Below, one piece after another: positions 35,420 through 44,825 of a stretch of 64,000 bases of DNA. Both the position numbers and the translations under genes were made by a program. The first letter of the stretch is position 1. Each line of letters opens with the position of its first letter. The notes beneath the pieces were generated by a model. That model had not been told where the DNA came from, searched no databases, and saw nothing but the letters and a program-made list of their open reading frames with translations. The DNA comes from CAVSRC01 sp963785065 (GTDB lineage: Bacteria > Pseudomonadota > Alphaproteobacteria > Rhizobiales > Kaistiaceae): positions 1-64,000 of the forward strand of contig CAWATX010000002.1 in the NCBI GenBank assembly GCA_963785065.1. Direction: 5' to 3'.

Positions 35420-38047
35420 ATGCACCTCGTCATCGTCGAATCCCCCGCCAAGGCCAAGACCATCAACAAGTACCTGGGCTCGGGCTATCAGGTTTTGGCC
35501 TCCTACGGCCATGTCCGCGACCTGCCCTCGAAGAACGGTTCGGTCGACCCCGAGCAGGACTTTTCCATGCTGTGGGAGGTTGACGGAAAGTCGCAGAAGC
35601 GGCTCTCCGACATCGCCTCGGCGGTGCGGCAGGCCGACCGGCTGATTCTGGCCACCGACCCCGACCGCGAGGGCGAGGCGATCTCCTGGCACGTGCTGGA
35701 GGTGCTGAAACACCGCAAGGCGCTCGCCGACACGCCGGTCGAGCGCGTCGTCTTCAACGCCATCACCCGCGACGCCATCCTCGACGCCATGAAGCACCCG
35801 CGGGCGATCGATGCTGCGCTGGTGGATGCCTATCTGGCGCGCCGTGCGCTCGACTATCTGGTCGGCTTCACGCTCTCGCCGGTTCTGTGGCGCAAGCTCC
35901 CCGGCGCCCGCTCCGCCGGCCGGGTGCAGTCGGTCGCGCTGCGCCTGGTCTGCGACCGCGAGAACGAGATCGAAATCTTTAAGCCGCGGGAATACTGGTC
36001 GGTCGCCGTCACGCTCGAGCCGCCAAACGGCGGCCGTTTCGTCGCCCGCGTCGTCGGTGCCGACGGAACCAAGCTCGGCCGTCTCGACATTCCCGACGCG
36101 GAGACGGCAAAACGCATCGAAGCGGCGCTGAAGTCCGGCGCCTATCGCGTCGTCTCGGTCGAGGCCAAGCCGGTCAGGCGCAACCCGCCGCCGCCCTTCA
36201 CCACCTCGACCCTGCAACAGGAGGCCTCGCGCAAGCTGGGTTTCGCCGCCGCCCGCACCATGCAGGTTGCCCAGCGCCTCTATGAGGACGGACTCATCAC
36301 CTATATGCGCACCGACGGCGTGCAGAGCGCGCCGGAAGCGGTGAGCGCCACCCGCAGCGTCATCGCCAGCCGCTTCGGCGAGCGCTACCTGCCGGAGAAG
36401 CCGCGCTTCTACCAGACCCGCGCCAAGAACGCCCAGGAAGCCCACGAGGCGATCCGCCCGACCGACCTGGCGCGCACACCCGACGGTGTGCGCGGCCTCG
36501 AATCGGATCAGGCGCGCCTCTACGAGCTCGTCTGGAAGCGCATGACCGCCAGCCAGATGCAGGCGGCGGAGATGGAGCGCACGACCGTCGAGATCGTCGC
36601 CGGCACCGACGCCAATCCGGTGAGCTTGCGCGCCACCGGCCAGGTGGTGCGCTTCGATGGCTTCCTCACGCTCTATCAGGAAGGCCGCGACGACAGCGAC
36701 GATGACGAGGAAGGCGGCCGCCTGCCGGCGATGACGCAAGGCGACCGGCTGAGCGAGCACGGCATCGAGACGGCGCAGCACTTCACCGAGCCGCCGCCGC
36801 GCTACACCGAGGCGACGCTGATCAAGAAGATGGAAGAGCTCGGCATCGGCCGCCCCTCCACCTACGCCGCAACGCTGGCGGTGCTGCGCGACCGCGACTA
36901 TGTGCGCCTGGAGAAGCGCCAGCTCATCCCCGAGGACAAGGGCCGCCTGGTCACCGCGTTCCTGGAGAGTTTCTTCCGCCGTTACGTCGAATACGACTTC
37001 ACCGCCGACCTCGAGGAGAAGCTCGACCAGATATCCAACGGTGACCTGTCGTGGAAGGACGTGCTCCGCGACTTCTGGCGGCAGTTCTCCGGCGACGTCG
37101 ACCAGACCAAGGACCTGCGCGTCTCCGAGGTTCTCGATCATCTGAACGAGCTGCTTGGACCGCACGTCTTCCCACCGCGCGCCGACGGCGGCGACCCGCG
37201 CCAGTGCCCGTCATGCGGCAACGGCCGCCTGTCACTGAAGATCGGCAAGTTCGGCGCCTTCGTCGGCTGCTCGAACTACCCCGAGTGCCGCTATACCCGC
37301 CAGCTTGCCGTATCCACCGACGAGAACGGCAATGGCGCCGAGAACGGCGACGGCACCAAGCTGCTCGGCCAGGACCCCGAGACCGGCCTCGACGTGACGC
37401 TGCGCTCGGGCCGCTTCGGGCCATATGTCCAGCTCGGCGAGCAGGGTGAGGACAAGAAGCTCAAGCCCAAGCGATCGAGCATTCCGCGCGGCTGGGACCC
37501 GGCGAGCCTCGATCTCGACCGAGCGCTGGCGCTACTCAAGCTGCCGCGCGAAGTCGGCGCCCATCCCGAGACCGGCAAGCCGATCACCGCCGGCATCGGC
37601 CGCTACGGCCCCTTCGTTCTCCACGACGGCACCTTCGCCAATCTCGAATCGGTCGAGGAGGTGTTCTCCGTCGGCCTGAACCGCGCCGTCACGCTGATCG
37701 CCGAGAAGCTCGCCGGTGGCGGCCGCCGCGGCGGCCGCGCCGCGCCGAAGGCGCTGAAGACGCTCGGCGACCACCCCGACGGCGGCGCCATCACGGTACG
37801 CGAAGGCCGCTACGGGCCCTATGTCAATCACGGCAAGGTCAATGCGACGCTGCCCAAGGACGTCGACCCGGAGCTGGTCACCCTGGCGCAGGCGCTCGAA
37901 CTGATCGCCGCCAAGGCCGGCAGGACGCCAGCCAAAAGGAAGACAAAAGCGGCCACTGCCAAGAAGAAGGCGGCACCCAAGAAGAAGGCCGCTGCGAGGT
38001 CCGCGCCGAAGGAAAAGCAGCGACTACCCGAGCCGACGGAAGGCTGA
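35420..38047 (+). CDS. topA: DNA topoisomerase I TopA
   Basis: TopA relaxes negative supercoils by cutting one strand. The 875-residue protein has a Toprim domain (MHLVIVESPAKAKTI and DPDREGE at 81-87), the active-site tyrosine 295 in GLITYMRTDG, and one four-cysteine zinc ribbon (CPSCGN ... CSNYPEC). It ends with several GR(F/Y)GP(Y/F) repeats and a lysine-alanine-rich tail. The ATG was chosen at the conserved N-terminus. About 230 bases of non-coding DNA lie between it and the small membrane-protein ORF upstream. Confidence 0.97.
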   Translation: MHLVIVESPAKAKTINKYLGSGYQVLASYGHVRDLPSKNGSVDPEQDFSMLWEVDGKSQKRLSDIASAVRQADRLILATDPDREGEAISWHVLEVLKHRKALADTPVERVVFNAITRDAILDAMKHPRAIDAALVDAYLARRALDYLVGFTLSPVLWRKLPGARSAGRVQSVALRLVCDRENEIEIFKPREYWSVAVTLEPPNGGRFVARVVGADGTKLGRLDIPDAETAKRIEAALKSGAYRVVSVEAKPVRRNPPPPFTTSTLQQEASRKLGFAAARTMQVAQRLYEDGLITYMRTDGVQSAPEAVSATRSVIASRFGERYLPEKPRFYQTRAKNAQEAHEAIRPTDLARTPDGVRGLESDQARLYELVWKRMTASQMQAAEMERTTVEIVAGTDANPVSLRATGQVVRFDGFLTLYQEGRDDSDDDEEGGRLPAMTQGDRLSEHGIETAQHFTEPPPRYTEATLIKKMEELGIGRPSTYAATLAVLRDRDYVRLEKRQLIPEDKGRLVTAFLESFFRRYVEYDFTADLEEKLDQISNGDLSWKDVLRDFWRQFSGDVDQTKDLRVSEVLDHLNELLGPHVFPPRADGGDPRQCPSCGNGRLSLKIGKFGAFVGCSNYPECRYTRQLAVSTDENGNGAENGDGTKLLGQDPETGLDVTLRSGRFGPYVQLGEQGEDKKLKPKRSSIPRGWDPASLDLDRALALLKLPREVGAHPETGKPITAGIGRYGPFVLHDGTFANLESVEEVFSVGLNRAVTLIAEKLAGGGRRGGRAAPKALKTLGDHPDGGAITVREGRYGPYVNHGKVNATLPKDVDPELVTLAQALELIAAKAGRTPAKRKTKAATAKKKAAPKKKAAARSAPKEKQRLPEPTEG

Positions 38048-38057
38048 CGGAGGCCAG

Positions 38058-39368
38058 ATGGCCGGTCCGACGAATCGAAACCCTGTCGCCTCGCGGACAC
38101 CGTCTTCCCGACCACCGTCGGTGGACGATCTGCGCCGCGAGATCGCCTCGCTGCTCAACGCCGGGCTGAAGGAAGAGGCACTGGCCGTCTGCAACGCGGC
38201 GATCCGGCAGATGCCGGCCATCCCCGGCTTTCGACTGTTCAAGGCCGCCTGCCTGCTCGATCTCGGACGCCACGAGGAAACCATTCTCACCGTCGACCCG
38301 CTTCTCGCCAATGCCGGCACGCGCTCGGCCCCGGCTTTCGCCCTCAGGGCGCAAGCCCTGTGGCAGGTGGGACGTGAGGCCGAAGCAATCACATCTCTGA
38401 AAGCAGGCATTCCACTGGCCCCGGACGACCATCACATGCGCGAGCTTCTCGGGCGCTATTGCCTAACCCTCGGCGAATACGACCTCGGCTGGCGCGAATA
38501 CGAACACCGCCTTGCGCGTCTGCCCAATCCGCGCCCTGACATCCGGCGCTGGGTCGGCGAAGACACCGCCGGCAAACGGCTGATCGTCATTTCCGAACAG
38601 GGACTGGGCGACACCGTGCAGTTCCTCCGCTTCCTGCCGATGCTCAGCCAGCGCGACGCCGTCGTTACCGCGGTCATCCAGCCCGCCTTGATCGCGCTCG
38701 CCCGGACGGTCGACAGCACGATCTCCTGGGCCGACGACTTGCGTGCGCCGGGCACATTCGACTTCCGCATCGACCTGTTGAGCCTGCCGCTCATGCTCGG
38801 CACGCGCAGCGAGACAATTCCGCAGCGCATGCCCTATATCGCAGCGGACGCCGTAAGGATCGCTGCCTGGGCAGAAACGATCGGCAATGGCGGCTTTCGC
38901 ATCGGCCTTGCCTGGCAAGGAAGCACCGGCCCCATGCGCGACGACACGCGCTCCATTCCACCGGCCCTGTTCAAGGCCCTCGCCGAGAAACCCGACGTGC
39001 GGCTCATCAGCCTGCAGGGCATCAACGGGCTCGAAGCGCTTGCCGGCCTGCCGCAGGATCTCATCGTCGAGCGGCTCGGTCCAACAATCGAGTCGAACCC
39101 GGACGGCATTGCCGAAATCGCTGCCGTCATGGAAAACCTCGATCTCAACATCACATCAGACACATTGATCGCGCATCTTGCCGGCGCGCTCGGCCGCCCC
39201 GTCTGGGTCGGACTCAAGCGCGACGCCGATTGGCGATGGCTGCGCAACCGCACCGATACCCCGTGGTATCCGACCATGCGGTTGTTCCGACAGGGACGGG
39301 CCGGAGACTGGCCCGCCGTCGTCGCAGCCATGGCCGCGCGACTGGACGAAGAAACGAAACGACATTGA
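38058..39368 (+). CDS. TPR protein with GT9-like glycosyltransferase domain
   Basis: The 436-residue protein begins with TPR-like helices (about 20-155, for example LLNAGLKEEALAVCNAAIRQ and LGRYCLTLGEYDLGWREYEH). A glycosyltransferase-type Rossmann fold follows, with EQGLGDTVQFLRFLPML, IGLAWQGS, and the late NLDLNITSDTLIAHLAGALG with RPVWVGL. The last block resembles the ADP-heptose transferase family, but the sugar and acceptor are unknown. It starts 10 bases after topA and overlaps rnr as TTGA, so the three genes probably share a transcript. Confidence 0.75.
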   Translation: MAGPTNRNPVASRTPSSRPPSVDDLRREIASLLNAGLKEEALAVCNAAIRQMPAIPGFRLFKAACLLDLGRHEETILTVDPLLANAGTRSAPAFALRAQALWQVGREAEAITSLKAGIPLAPDDHHMRELLGRYCLTLGEYDLGWREYEHRLARLPNPRPDIRRWVGEDTAGKRLIVISEQGLGDTVQFLRFLPMLSQRDAVVTAVIQPALIALARTVDSTISWADDLRAPGTFDFRIDLLSLPLMLGTRSETIPQRMPYIAADAVRIAAWAETIGNGGFRIGLAWQGSTGPMRDDTRSIPPALFKALAEKPDVRLISLQGINGLEALAGLPQDLIVERLGPTIESNPDGIAEIAAVMENLDLNITSDTLIAHLAGALGRPVWVGLKRDADWRWLRNRTDTPWYPTMRLFRQGRAGDWPAVVAAMAARLDEETKRH

Positions 39369-41647
39369 ACAAGATCACCAAAAAGAGCGCCCCGCGAAAG
39401 ACGCCGGCACTCCCCACCCGCGAACAGATCCTCGCCTTCATCGCCGACCATCCGGGCGAAGCCGGCAAGCGCGACGTCGCCCGCGCCTTCGGCATCACCG
39501 GCGCAGCGCGCATTCCCTTGAAGGCCATGCTCAAGGAGCTGGCCAACGAGGGAATGGTCGAAAGCCGCCGCAAGAAGCTGAAGCGCCCCGAGGACCTGCC
39601 CTCCGTCACCGTCCTGGAGTTGACCGGCCGCGATCCCGACGGCGAGTTCATGGCACGCCCCGCTGAATGGTCGGACGCCGAGGGCGGCCCGCCGCCAACG
39701 ATCTACGTCGCTGTGACCCGCGACCGGCGCGGCCCGGCGCCTGGCATCGGCGACCGCGTGCTCGCCCGCTTGACGCCGGCCGCAGGCGAGACCGGCATCT
39801 TCGAGGCACGCGTCATCAAGCTCCTCGAAAAGAAGCCGGTGACCGTGCTCGGCGTCGTGCGCGACTTGCCCCAAGGCAAGCGCATCGAGCCGGTCGACCG
39901 CAAGCAGCGCGAGATGATCCTCGACGCCGACCCGACCGGCGAGGCCAAGGAAGGCGACCTCGTCTCGGTGACGCTGGTCGGCGCCTCCCGCTTCGGACCG
40001 AGCCGCGCCCGCATCGCGGAAGTGATCGGCTCGATGAAGAGCGAGAAGGCGGTCTCGATGATCGCCATTCACGCCCACGGCATCCCGCATGTGTTTCCGC
40101 GTGCGGTCCTCGACGAAGCCGAGGCCGCCAAGCCGGCGACCATGGACCACCGCGAGGACTGGCGCGCGCTACCGCTCCTCACCATCGACCCGCCCGACGC
40201 CAAGGACCACGACGACGCGGTCCATGCCGAACCGGACGCGGACAAGACGAATCCCGGCGGCCACGTCGTCACCGTCGCTATCGCCGATGTCTCCTGGCAT
40301 GTGCGGCCGGGAAGTGCCATGGACCGCGAGGCGGAGAAGCGCGCCAATTCGGTCTATTTCCCCGACCGGGTCGTACCGATGCTGCCCGAGCGCATCTCCA
40401 ACGACCTCTGCTCGCTGCGCGAAGGCGAGGACCGGCCGGCGCTCGCCGTGCGTATGGTCTTCACCGCCGACGGCCGCAAGCTCTCCCACCGTTTCCACCG
40501 CGTGATGATGCGCTCCGCCGCCAAGCTCTCCTACGGGCAGGCCCAGGACGCCTTCGACGGACGCGCGCCCGGCATGGCGCCGCCGCTGCGCGATGCGCTC
40601 GCCGCACTGTGGAACGCCTATCAGAGTCTCAAGCGCGGGCGCGACGAGCGAGGGCCGCTAGAACTCGATATCCCGGAACGCAAGGTGCTGCTCGGCCCTG
40701 ACGGGGCGATCGACCGCATCGTCGTGCCCGAGCGCCTCGAGGCCCACCGGCTGATCGAGGAGTTCATGATCCAGGCGAACGTCGCCGCCGCCGAGACGCT
40801 GGAGGCGCGGAAATCGCCGCTGGTCTATCGCGTCCATGATTCGCCCTCACTCGCCAAGCTCGAGGGCCTGCGCGACTTCCTGAAGTCGATCGAGCTCAAC
40901 CTGCCCAAGGGCGGCAATCTGAGGCCGGCGCAATTCAACCGGCTGCTCGAACGGGTCGAGGAGACCGAGAACGGTCCGCTCTTGAGCGAGGTGGTGCTAC
41001 GCACCCAGGCACAGGCCGAATACAGCCCTGAAAACATCGGGCATTTCGGCCTGAATCTTCGCCGCTACGCCCACTTCACGTCGCCCATCCGCCGCTATGC
41101 CGATCTCATCGTCCATCGCGCCCTGGTGCGTTCGCTGAAGCTCGGTCCCGGCGGCCTGCCGGACGGCATTGAGGAGCAACTGCCGGAGATCGCGGCGAAG
41201 ATTTCCGCCGCCGAGCGCCGCGCCATGGCCGCCGAACGCGACACCATCGACCGGCTGGTCGCCCACTGGCTCGCCGACCGGGTCGGCGCCACCTTCGCCG
41301 GGCGCATCTCCGGCGTCACCCGCGCCGGGCTCTTCGTCAAGCTCGACAACACCGGCGCCGACGGCTTCGTGCCGATGCGTTCGCTCGGCAGCGACTACTT
41401 CCACCATGACGAAGCCCGCCATGCGGTGATCGGCACCCGCTCGGGCGAGATGCACCGGCTCGGCGACGCGGTGGAGGTGAAGCTGGTCGAGGCAGTGCCG
41501 CTGGCCGGCGCGCTGCGCTTCGAACTCCTCAGCGAGGGCCGGGTCCTGCCGCGCAAGGAGCGGCCGGCGGCGCCCGCACGTGGCCGCTACCGAAGGCCGG
41601 CAGCCAAGGCGAAGGACAAGGGCAGGAAGCCTGCGCGCCAGCGCTAG
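39365..41647 (+). CDS. rnr: Ribonuclease R
   Basis: RNase R is a 3'-5' exoribonuclease for structured RNA, with roles in RNA quality control and stress. The 760-residue protein has an N-terminal winged helix (PTREQILAFIADHPGEAGKR), cold-shock domains, the RNB core with clustered aspartates (PPDAKDHDDAVHAE), RRYADLIVHRAL, and an S1 domain (FAGRISGVTRAGLFVKL). A basic tail follows. The start is a TTG inside the stop codon of the preceding gene (TTGA). A later ATG would cut the conserved start. Confidence 0.95.
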   Translation: MNKITKKSAPRKTPALPTREQILAFIADHPGEAGKRDVARAFGITGAARIPLKAMLKELANEGMVESRRKKLKRPEDLPSVTVLELTGRDPDGEFMARPAEWSDAEGGPPPTIYVAVTRDRRGPAPGIGDRVLARLTPAAGETGIFEARVIKLLEKKPVTVLGVVRDLPQGKRIEPVDRKQREMILDADPTGEAKEGDLVSVTLVGASRFGPSRARIAEVIGSMKSEKAVSMIAIHAHGIPHVFPRAVLDEAEAAKPATMDHREDWRALPLLTIDPPDAKDHDDAVHAEPDADKTNPGGHVVTVAIADVSWHVRPGSAMDREAEKRANSVYFPDRVVPMLPERISNDLCSLREGEDRPALAVRMVFTADGRKLSHRFHRVMMRSAAKLSYGQAQDAFDGRAPGMAPPLRDALAALWNAYQSLKRGRDERGPLELDIPERKVLLGPDGAIDRIVVPERLEAHRLIEEFMIQANVAAAETLEARKSPLVYRVHDSPSLAKLEGLRDFLKSIELNLPKGGNLRPAQFNRLLERVEETENGPLLSEVVLRTQAQAEYSPENIGHFGLNLRRYAHFTSPIRRYADLIVHRALVRSLKLGPGGLPDGIEEQLPEIAAKISAAERRAMAAERDTIDRLVAHWLADRVGATFAGRISGVTRAGLFVKLDNTGADGFVPMRSLGSDYFHHDEARHAVIGTRSGEMHRLGDAVEVKLVEAVPLAGALRFELLSEGRVLPRKERPAAPARGRYRRPAAKAKDKGRKPARQR

Positions 41648-41805
41648 TCTGGGCCCGTCCGTCGGTTCTTGCGACGGCGGGAGCCCGGACGGAGTGCGCG
41701 GCTAAGCCGCACCACAGGCAGGACGGGCGGCTATCCCGGCCCTTGATCGCCACCCGCCATCCACCTACTTGATAGTTATTCAAAAGAGAGGCGACCGAGG
41801 CGACG

Positions 41806-42255
41806 ATGCCCGTTGAGATCACCACACCGGACGAGGACGCACCGCGCCCGCGCTGGCAGTCGGTCAAGCGCGGCTTCCTGTGCCGCTGCCCGCAGTGTGG
41901 CGAAGGCAACTTGTTCCGCGCCTGGCTCAAGCCGGTCGAGACCTGCCCGGTCTGCGGCGAGGATCTGAGCCACCAGCGCGCCGACGACTTTCCGCCCTAC
42001 ATCACCATGGTGCTCACCGGCCATATCCTGGTGCCGCTGATGCTGGCCGGGCAGATGCTGACCGACTTCTCCGTCACGACCTATCTCGCCATCTACCTGC
42101 CGGTGACGGTCGCCTCGGTCTTCGGGCTGATGCAACCGGTCAAGGGCGGCGTCATCGGTCTGCAATGGGCGCTGCGCATGCACGGCTTCGACGGCCGCAC
42201 CAATCCCGACGCACCGCCAGAGGGCTTCCTGCCGGGCGCCTCGCGCGAAGCCTGA
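41806..42255 (+). CDS. DUF983 membrane protein with zinc ribbon
   Basis: The 149-residue protein has a short zinc ribbon near the N-terminus (CRCPQCGEGNLF and CPVCGEDL) and two membrane helices (ITMVLTGHILVPLMLAG, YLAIYLPVTVASVFGLM). This is the DUF983 pattern. Its function is unknown. The gene sits between rnr and rpmG, a conserved order in Hyphomicrobiales. Confidence 0.9.
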   Translation: MPVEITTPDEDAPRPRWQSVKRGFLCRCPQCGEGNLFRAWLKPVETCPVCGEDLSHQRADDFPPYITMVLTGHILVPLMLAGQMLTDFSVTTYLAIYLPVTVASVFGLMQPVKGGVIGLQWALRMHGFDGRTNPDAPPEGFLPGASREA

Positions 42256-42330
42256 AACCGGTCAGTGCTTGACATTCCGGCCGCCAAACCTACTCTGCCG
42301 GCCAATCTCTACACCTTCGAGGACTGCGCC

Positions 42331-42498
42331 ATGGCCAAGGCCGCCACCATCAAGATCAAGCTCCTGAGCTCCGCCGACACCGGCTCCTTCTACGTCACCA
42401 AGAAGAACTCGCGCACCAAGACCGACAAGCTGGTGATGAAGAAGTACGACCCGGTGGCGCGCAAGCACGTCGAGTTTCGCGAGACCAAGATCAAGTAG
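42331..42498 (+). CDS. rpmG: 50S ribosomal protein L33
   Basis: A 55-residue protein (MAKAATIKIKLLSSADTGSF ... YDPVARKHVEFRETKIK) that matches L33 of alphaproteobacteria from end to end. It lacks the CxxC pairs of the zinc-binding form, so it is the cysteine-free type. An open stretch upstream in the same frame is not conserved. A strong terminator follows about 80 bases later. Confidence 0.96.
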   Translation: MAKAATIKIKLLSSADTGSFYVTKKNSRTKTDKLVMKKYDPVARKHVEFRETKIK

Positions 42499-42581
42499 CT
42501 CTGCGCGACCGCAACCTCTGGATGCACTGCTACCCGGCGCGTTCCTCGGGAAGCCTTCTCAACAGACCCCAGACAAAGAAA

Positions 42582-42606
42582 AAGCACCGCCTTGGCGGTG
42601 CTTTTC
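42582..42606 (+). terminator. Rho-independent terminator after rpmG
   Basis: AAGCACCGCC-TT-GGCGGTGCTT is a perfect 10-bp stem followed by TTCCTC, and preceded by an A-rich stretch. It ends the rnr-DUF983-rpmG transcript. The A-rich side means it could also stop leftward transcription. Confidence 0.85.
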
Positions 42607-42642
42607 CTCTGTCTGCCAGTGTGTGACCGGCGCCAAAGAAGT

Positions 42643-42850
42643 GGCCGGTCCAGAACGGGTTTGTACGAGGAGGCCACTCAATCCGTTCTGGAACCGGCCG
42701 ACCCCGCGGACCCAGGAGATGCGGCGGACCTGAGCACTCCGCAGGGTTTCGGTAAATTCTCAAGCTGTTGCAGGTTAGCCGACTGCCTCTTTAGATCGTC
42801 CCGCCTAACGACAATCAACCGGCTGGTCTCCTGCAAACAGGCACCAGCAC
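42643..42850. other. Intergenic DNA with several strong stem-loops, possible small RNA
   Basis: Two parts of this stretch can fold well. GGCCGGTCCAGAACGG (42643-42658) pairs with CCGTTCTGG-A-ACCGGCC (42683-42699), giving 16 pairs with one bulged A and a 24-base loop containing CGAGGAGG. CTGGT-CT-CCTG-CAAA-CAGG-C-ACCAG (42823-42847) is a second hairpin, and TGCGG/CCGCA (42720-42743) a third. It lies between the rpmG terminator and the end of pleD, where I find no gene. A structured RNA or a mobile-repeat remnant are both possible. Confidence 0.4.
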
Positions 42851-42969
42851 CATACTGCCACCCGCGCAAATGGCCAATCGGTTGAAGGATTGTTTTAAGC
42901 AAAACGCATTTCTTAGTAAAGCGTTAGCCTTAATCCAGCGGCTTAAGAAGCACCTGCAACCCCTGCGCG

Positions 42970-44340
42970 TCAGGCCGCCGCGGCAACCACGCGGTTGCGC
43001 CCGTCGCGCTTTGCAAGATAGAGCGCCGCGTCGGCCCGCTTGACCAGGGCGTCCGCGGTGTCGTCGGGGGAGGTCAGCGAACAGATGCCGATCGAGACGG
43101 TGACGGCGACGCTGATGCCCGCCTCACCGGTTGCGAATGGTTCGCCAGCAATCTTCTGGCGCAGGCGCTCGGCTACCAGCAGCGCCAGTGCGGCATCGGT
43201 ATCGGGCATGGCAACGACGAACTCTTCGCCGCCGAGACGGCAGGCCAGATCGATGCCGCGCACCGCCTTGCGCACGCGCCGCGAGAACTCGCGCAGCACT
43301 TCATCGCCGGCGGCGTGACCGTAGGTATCGTTGATGCTCTTGAAGTGATCGATGTCGAGGATGAGAACCGAGAGCGGCTTCTCGCGCGCTGTCGCCTGCT
43401 GCACCAGCGTTGCCAGATGACGCTCGAGATAGCGCCGGTTGTGCAGGCCGGTCAGTCCGTCGGTGACGGCCATCTCCATAGTCGATTGCACGCTGTCGCG
43501 CAGGCGGTCGGAAAAACGCTTGCGCCGGATCTGCGTGCGCACGCGTGCCTGCATCTCGTTGCGGTCGATCGGCCTCACCAGATAGTCGTTGACGCCGAGA
43601 TCGAGCGCGCGCATCAGCCGGACATTGTCCTCCGGATCGACGATGACCAGGATCGGCAAGGCGCGGGTGCGATCGAGCGAGCGCAGATGCGAGCACAGCC
43701 TGAGCCCGTCGATCTGCTTGAGGTTGAGGCTGATCACAACCAGGTCGTAATCGCCCTCCGCGGCGCGGAACAGCGCTTCCTGCGGATCGTTCTCGTGGTC
43801 GACCTGGCATAGCGGTGTCAGCGCCGGCTTGACGCGATCGACGGTTGCCGGCGAATCCTCGACCAGCAGGACCTTGCCGCCCTCCTCCACCAGGCTGGTC
43901 GGGTCGAGCACATCCTCCAGCCCGAGCTCGCTCGACGTCGCCGCACGCATCATCAATTCGTCAGTCAGCGTCTTCAGCCGCACCAGGCTCTTCACCCGGG
44001 TGATCAGCGCGATGTCGTTGACCGGCTTGGTGAGGAAATCGTCGGCACCGGCTTCCAGTCCCGCGACCCGGTCGGACGGCTGGTCGAGCGCGGTGACGAT
44101 GACGACCGGGATGTGCGCCGTGCGCGGATTGGTCTTCAGCCGCCGGCAGACCTCGAGGCCGTCCATGCCGGGCATCATCACGTCGAGCAGCACGATGTCG
44201 CACTGGCCCTGCTCGCAGATGGTGATCGCCTGCGGCCCGTTGGTCGCCGTGACGACCTCGAAATATTCCGCCGCCAGCCGCGCCTCGAGCAGCTTGATGT
44301 TGGTGACGATGTCATCGACGACGAGGACGCGGGCGGTCAT
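42970..44340 (-). CDS. pleD: Diguanylate cyclase response regulator PleD
   Basis: The 456-residue protein has two receiver domains, the first with Asp53 (IVLLDVMMPGMDGLEVCRRL), and a C-terminal cyclase domain with GGEEF in CRLGGEEFVVAMP. An RxxD inhibitory site (RGID) lies just before it, so it should make cyclic di-GMP and be subject to product inhibition. In Caulobacter PleD controls the swarmer-to-stalked transition and is phosphorylated by PleC/DivJ. It follows divK by 15 bases, as in many alphaproteobacteria. Confidence 0.96.
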   Translation of the reverse strand: MTARVLVVDDIVTNIKLLEARLAAEYFEVVTATNGPQAITICEQGQCDIVLLDVMMPGMDGLEVCRRLKTNPRTAHIPVVIVTALDQPSDRVAGLEAGADDFLTKPVNDIALITRVKSLVRLKTLTDELMMRAATSSELGLEDVLDPTSLVEEGGKVLLVEDSPATVDRVKPALTPLCQVDHENDPQEALFRAAEGDYDLVVISLNLKQIDGLRLCSHLRSLDRTRALPILVIVDPEDNVRLMRALDLGVNDYLVRPIDRNEMQARVRTQIRRKRFSDRLRDSVQSTMEMAVTDGLTGLHNRRYLERHLATLVQQATAREKPLSVLILDIDHFKSINDTYGHAAGDEVLREFSRRVRKAVRGIDLACRLGGEEFVVAMPDTDAALALLVAERLRQKIAGEPFATGEAGISVAVTVSIGICSLTSPDDTADALVKRADAALYLAKRDGRNRVVAAAA

Positions 44341-44355
44341 CCAGGCAATCCTTCT

Positions 44356-44727
44356 TCAGGCGTCGCCAATAAAGGACTTGACCGTGTCGATGAACTTGGC
44401 CACCGAGATCGGCTTGGACAGATACGCCTCGCAGCCGCCCTGGCGGATGCGCTCTTCATCGCCCTTCATGGCAAAGGCCGTCACTGCGATCACGGGGATC
44501 GCACGCAACTCGTCGTCCTCCTTGATCCACTTGGTCACCTCCAGCCCGGAGACTTCCGGCAACTGGATGTCCATGAGGATCAGATCGGGCTTATGCTCGC
44601 GCGCAAGATCGATGGCCTCCAGGCCGTTGCGGGTCTGCACGATGTCATACCCGTTCGCCTCGAGCAGGTCGTGAAAGAGCTTCATGTTGAGTTCGTTGTC
44701 CTCAACGACCAACACGGTCTTTGCCAT
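44356..44727 (-). CDS. divK: Single-domain response regulator DivK
   Basis: DivK is a 123-residue receiver (MAKTVLVVEDNELNMKLFHD, phospho-acceptor Asp53 in LILMDIQLPEVSG, Lys in YLSKPISV). In alphaproteobacteria it controls the CckA-ChpT-CtrA relay through DivL and is phosphorylated by PleC/DivJ. The length and spacing before pleD are standard. An open stretch upstream in the same frame is not conserved. DUF3572 is divergent. Confidence 0.96.
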   Translation of the reverse strand: MAKTVLVVEDNELNMKLFHDLLEANGYDIVQTRNGLEAIDLAREHKPDLILMDIQLPEVSGLEVTKWIKEDDELRAIPVIAVTAFAMKGDEERIRQGGCEAYLSKPISVAKFIDTVKSFIGDA

Positions 44728-44825
44728 CGGGGTGTCCTGCGATTGGCCGTCCCTGTAGAAACTACAGGTTGCCGCCATTTCGGCACTCCCCCAACCTAAG
44801 ACGCATTTGTTTCGGAAACGCAAAT

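Noticed and set aside
35216..37165. Open frame of 649 codons antisense to topA
   Set aside because: Same reason: it covers conserved topA sequence and has no protein-like motifs.
41659..41677. CCGTCG/CGACGG hairpin after rnr as a terminator
   Set aside because: Only six pairs and no T-run; the likely end of the transcript is after rpmG.
42592..42902. Short open frames on both strands after rpmG
   Set aside because: No start with a ribosome site and no conserved-looking sequence; the stretch is better explained by stem-loops.
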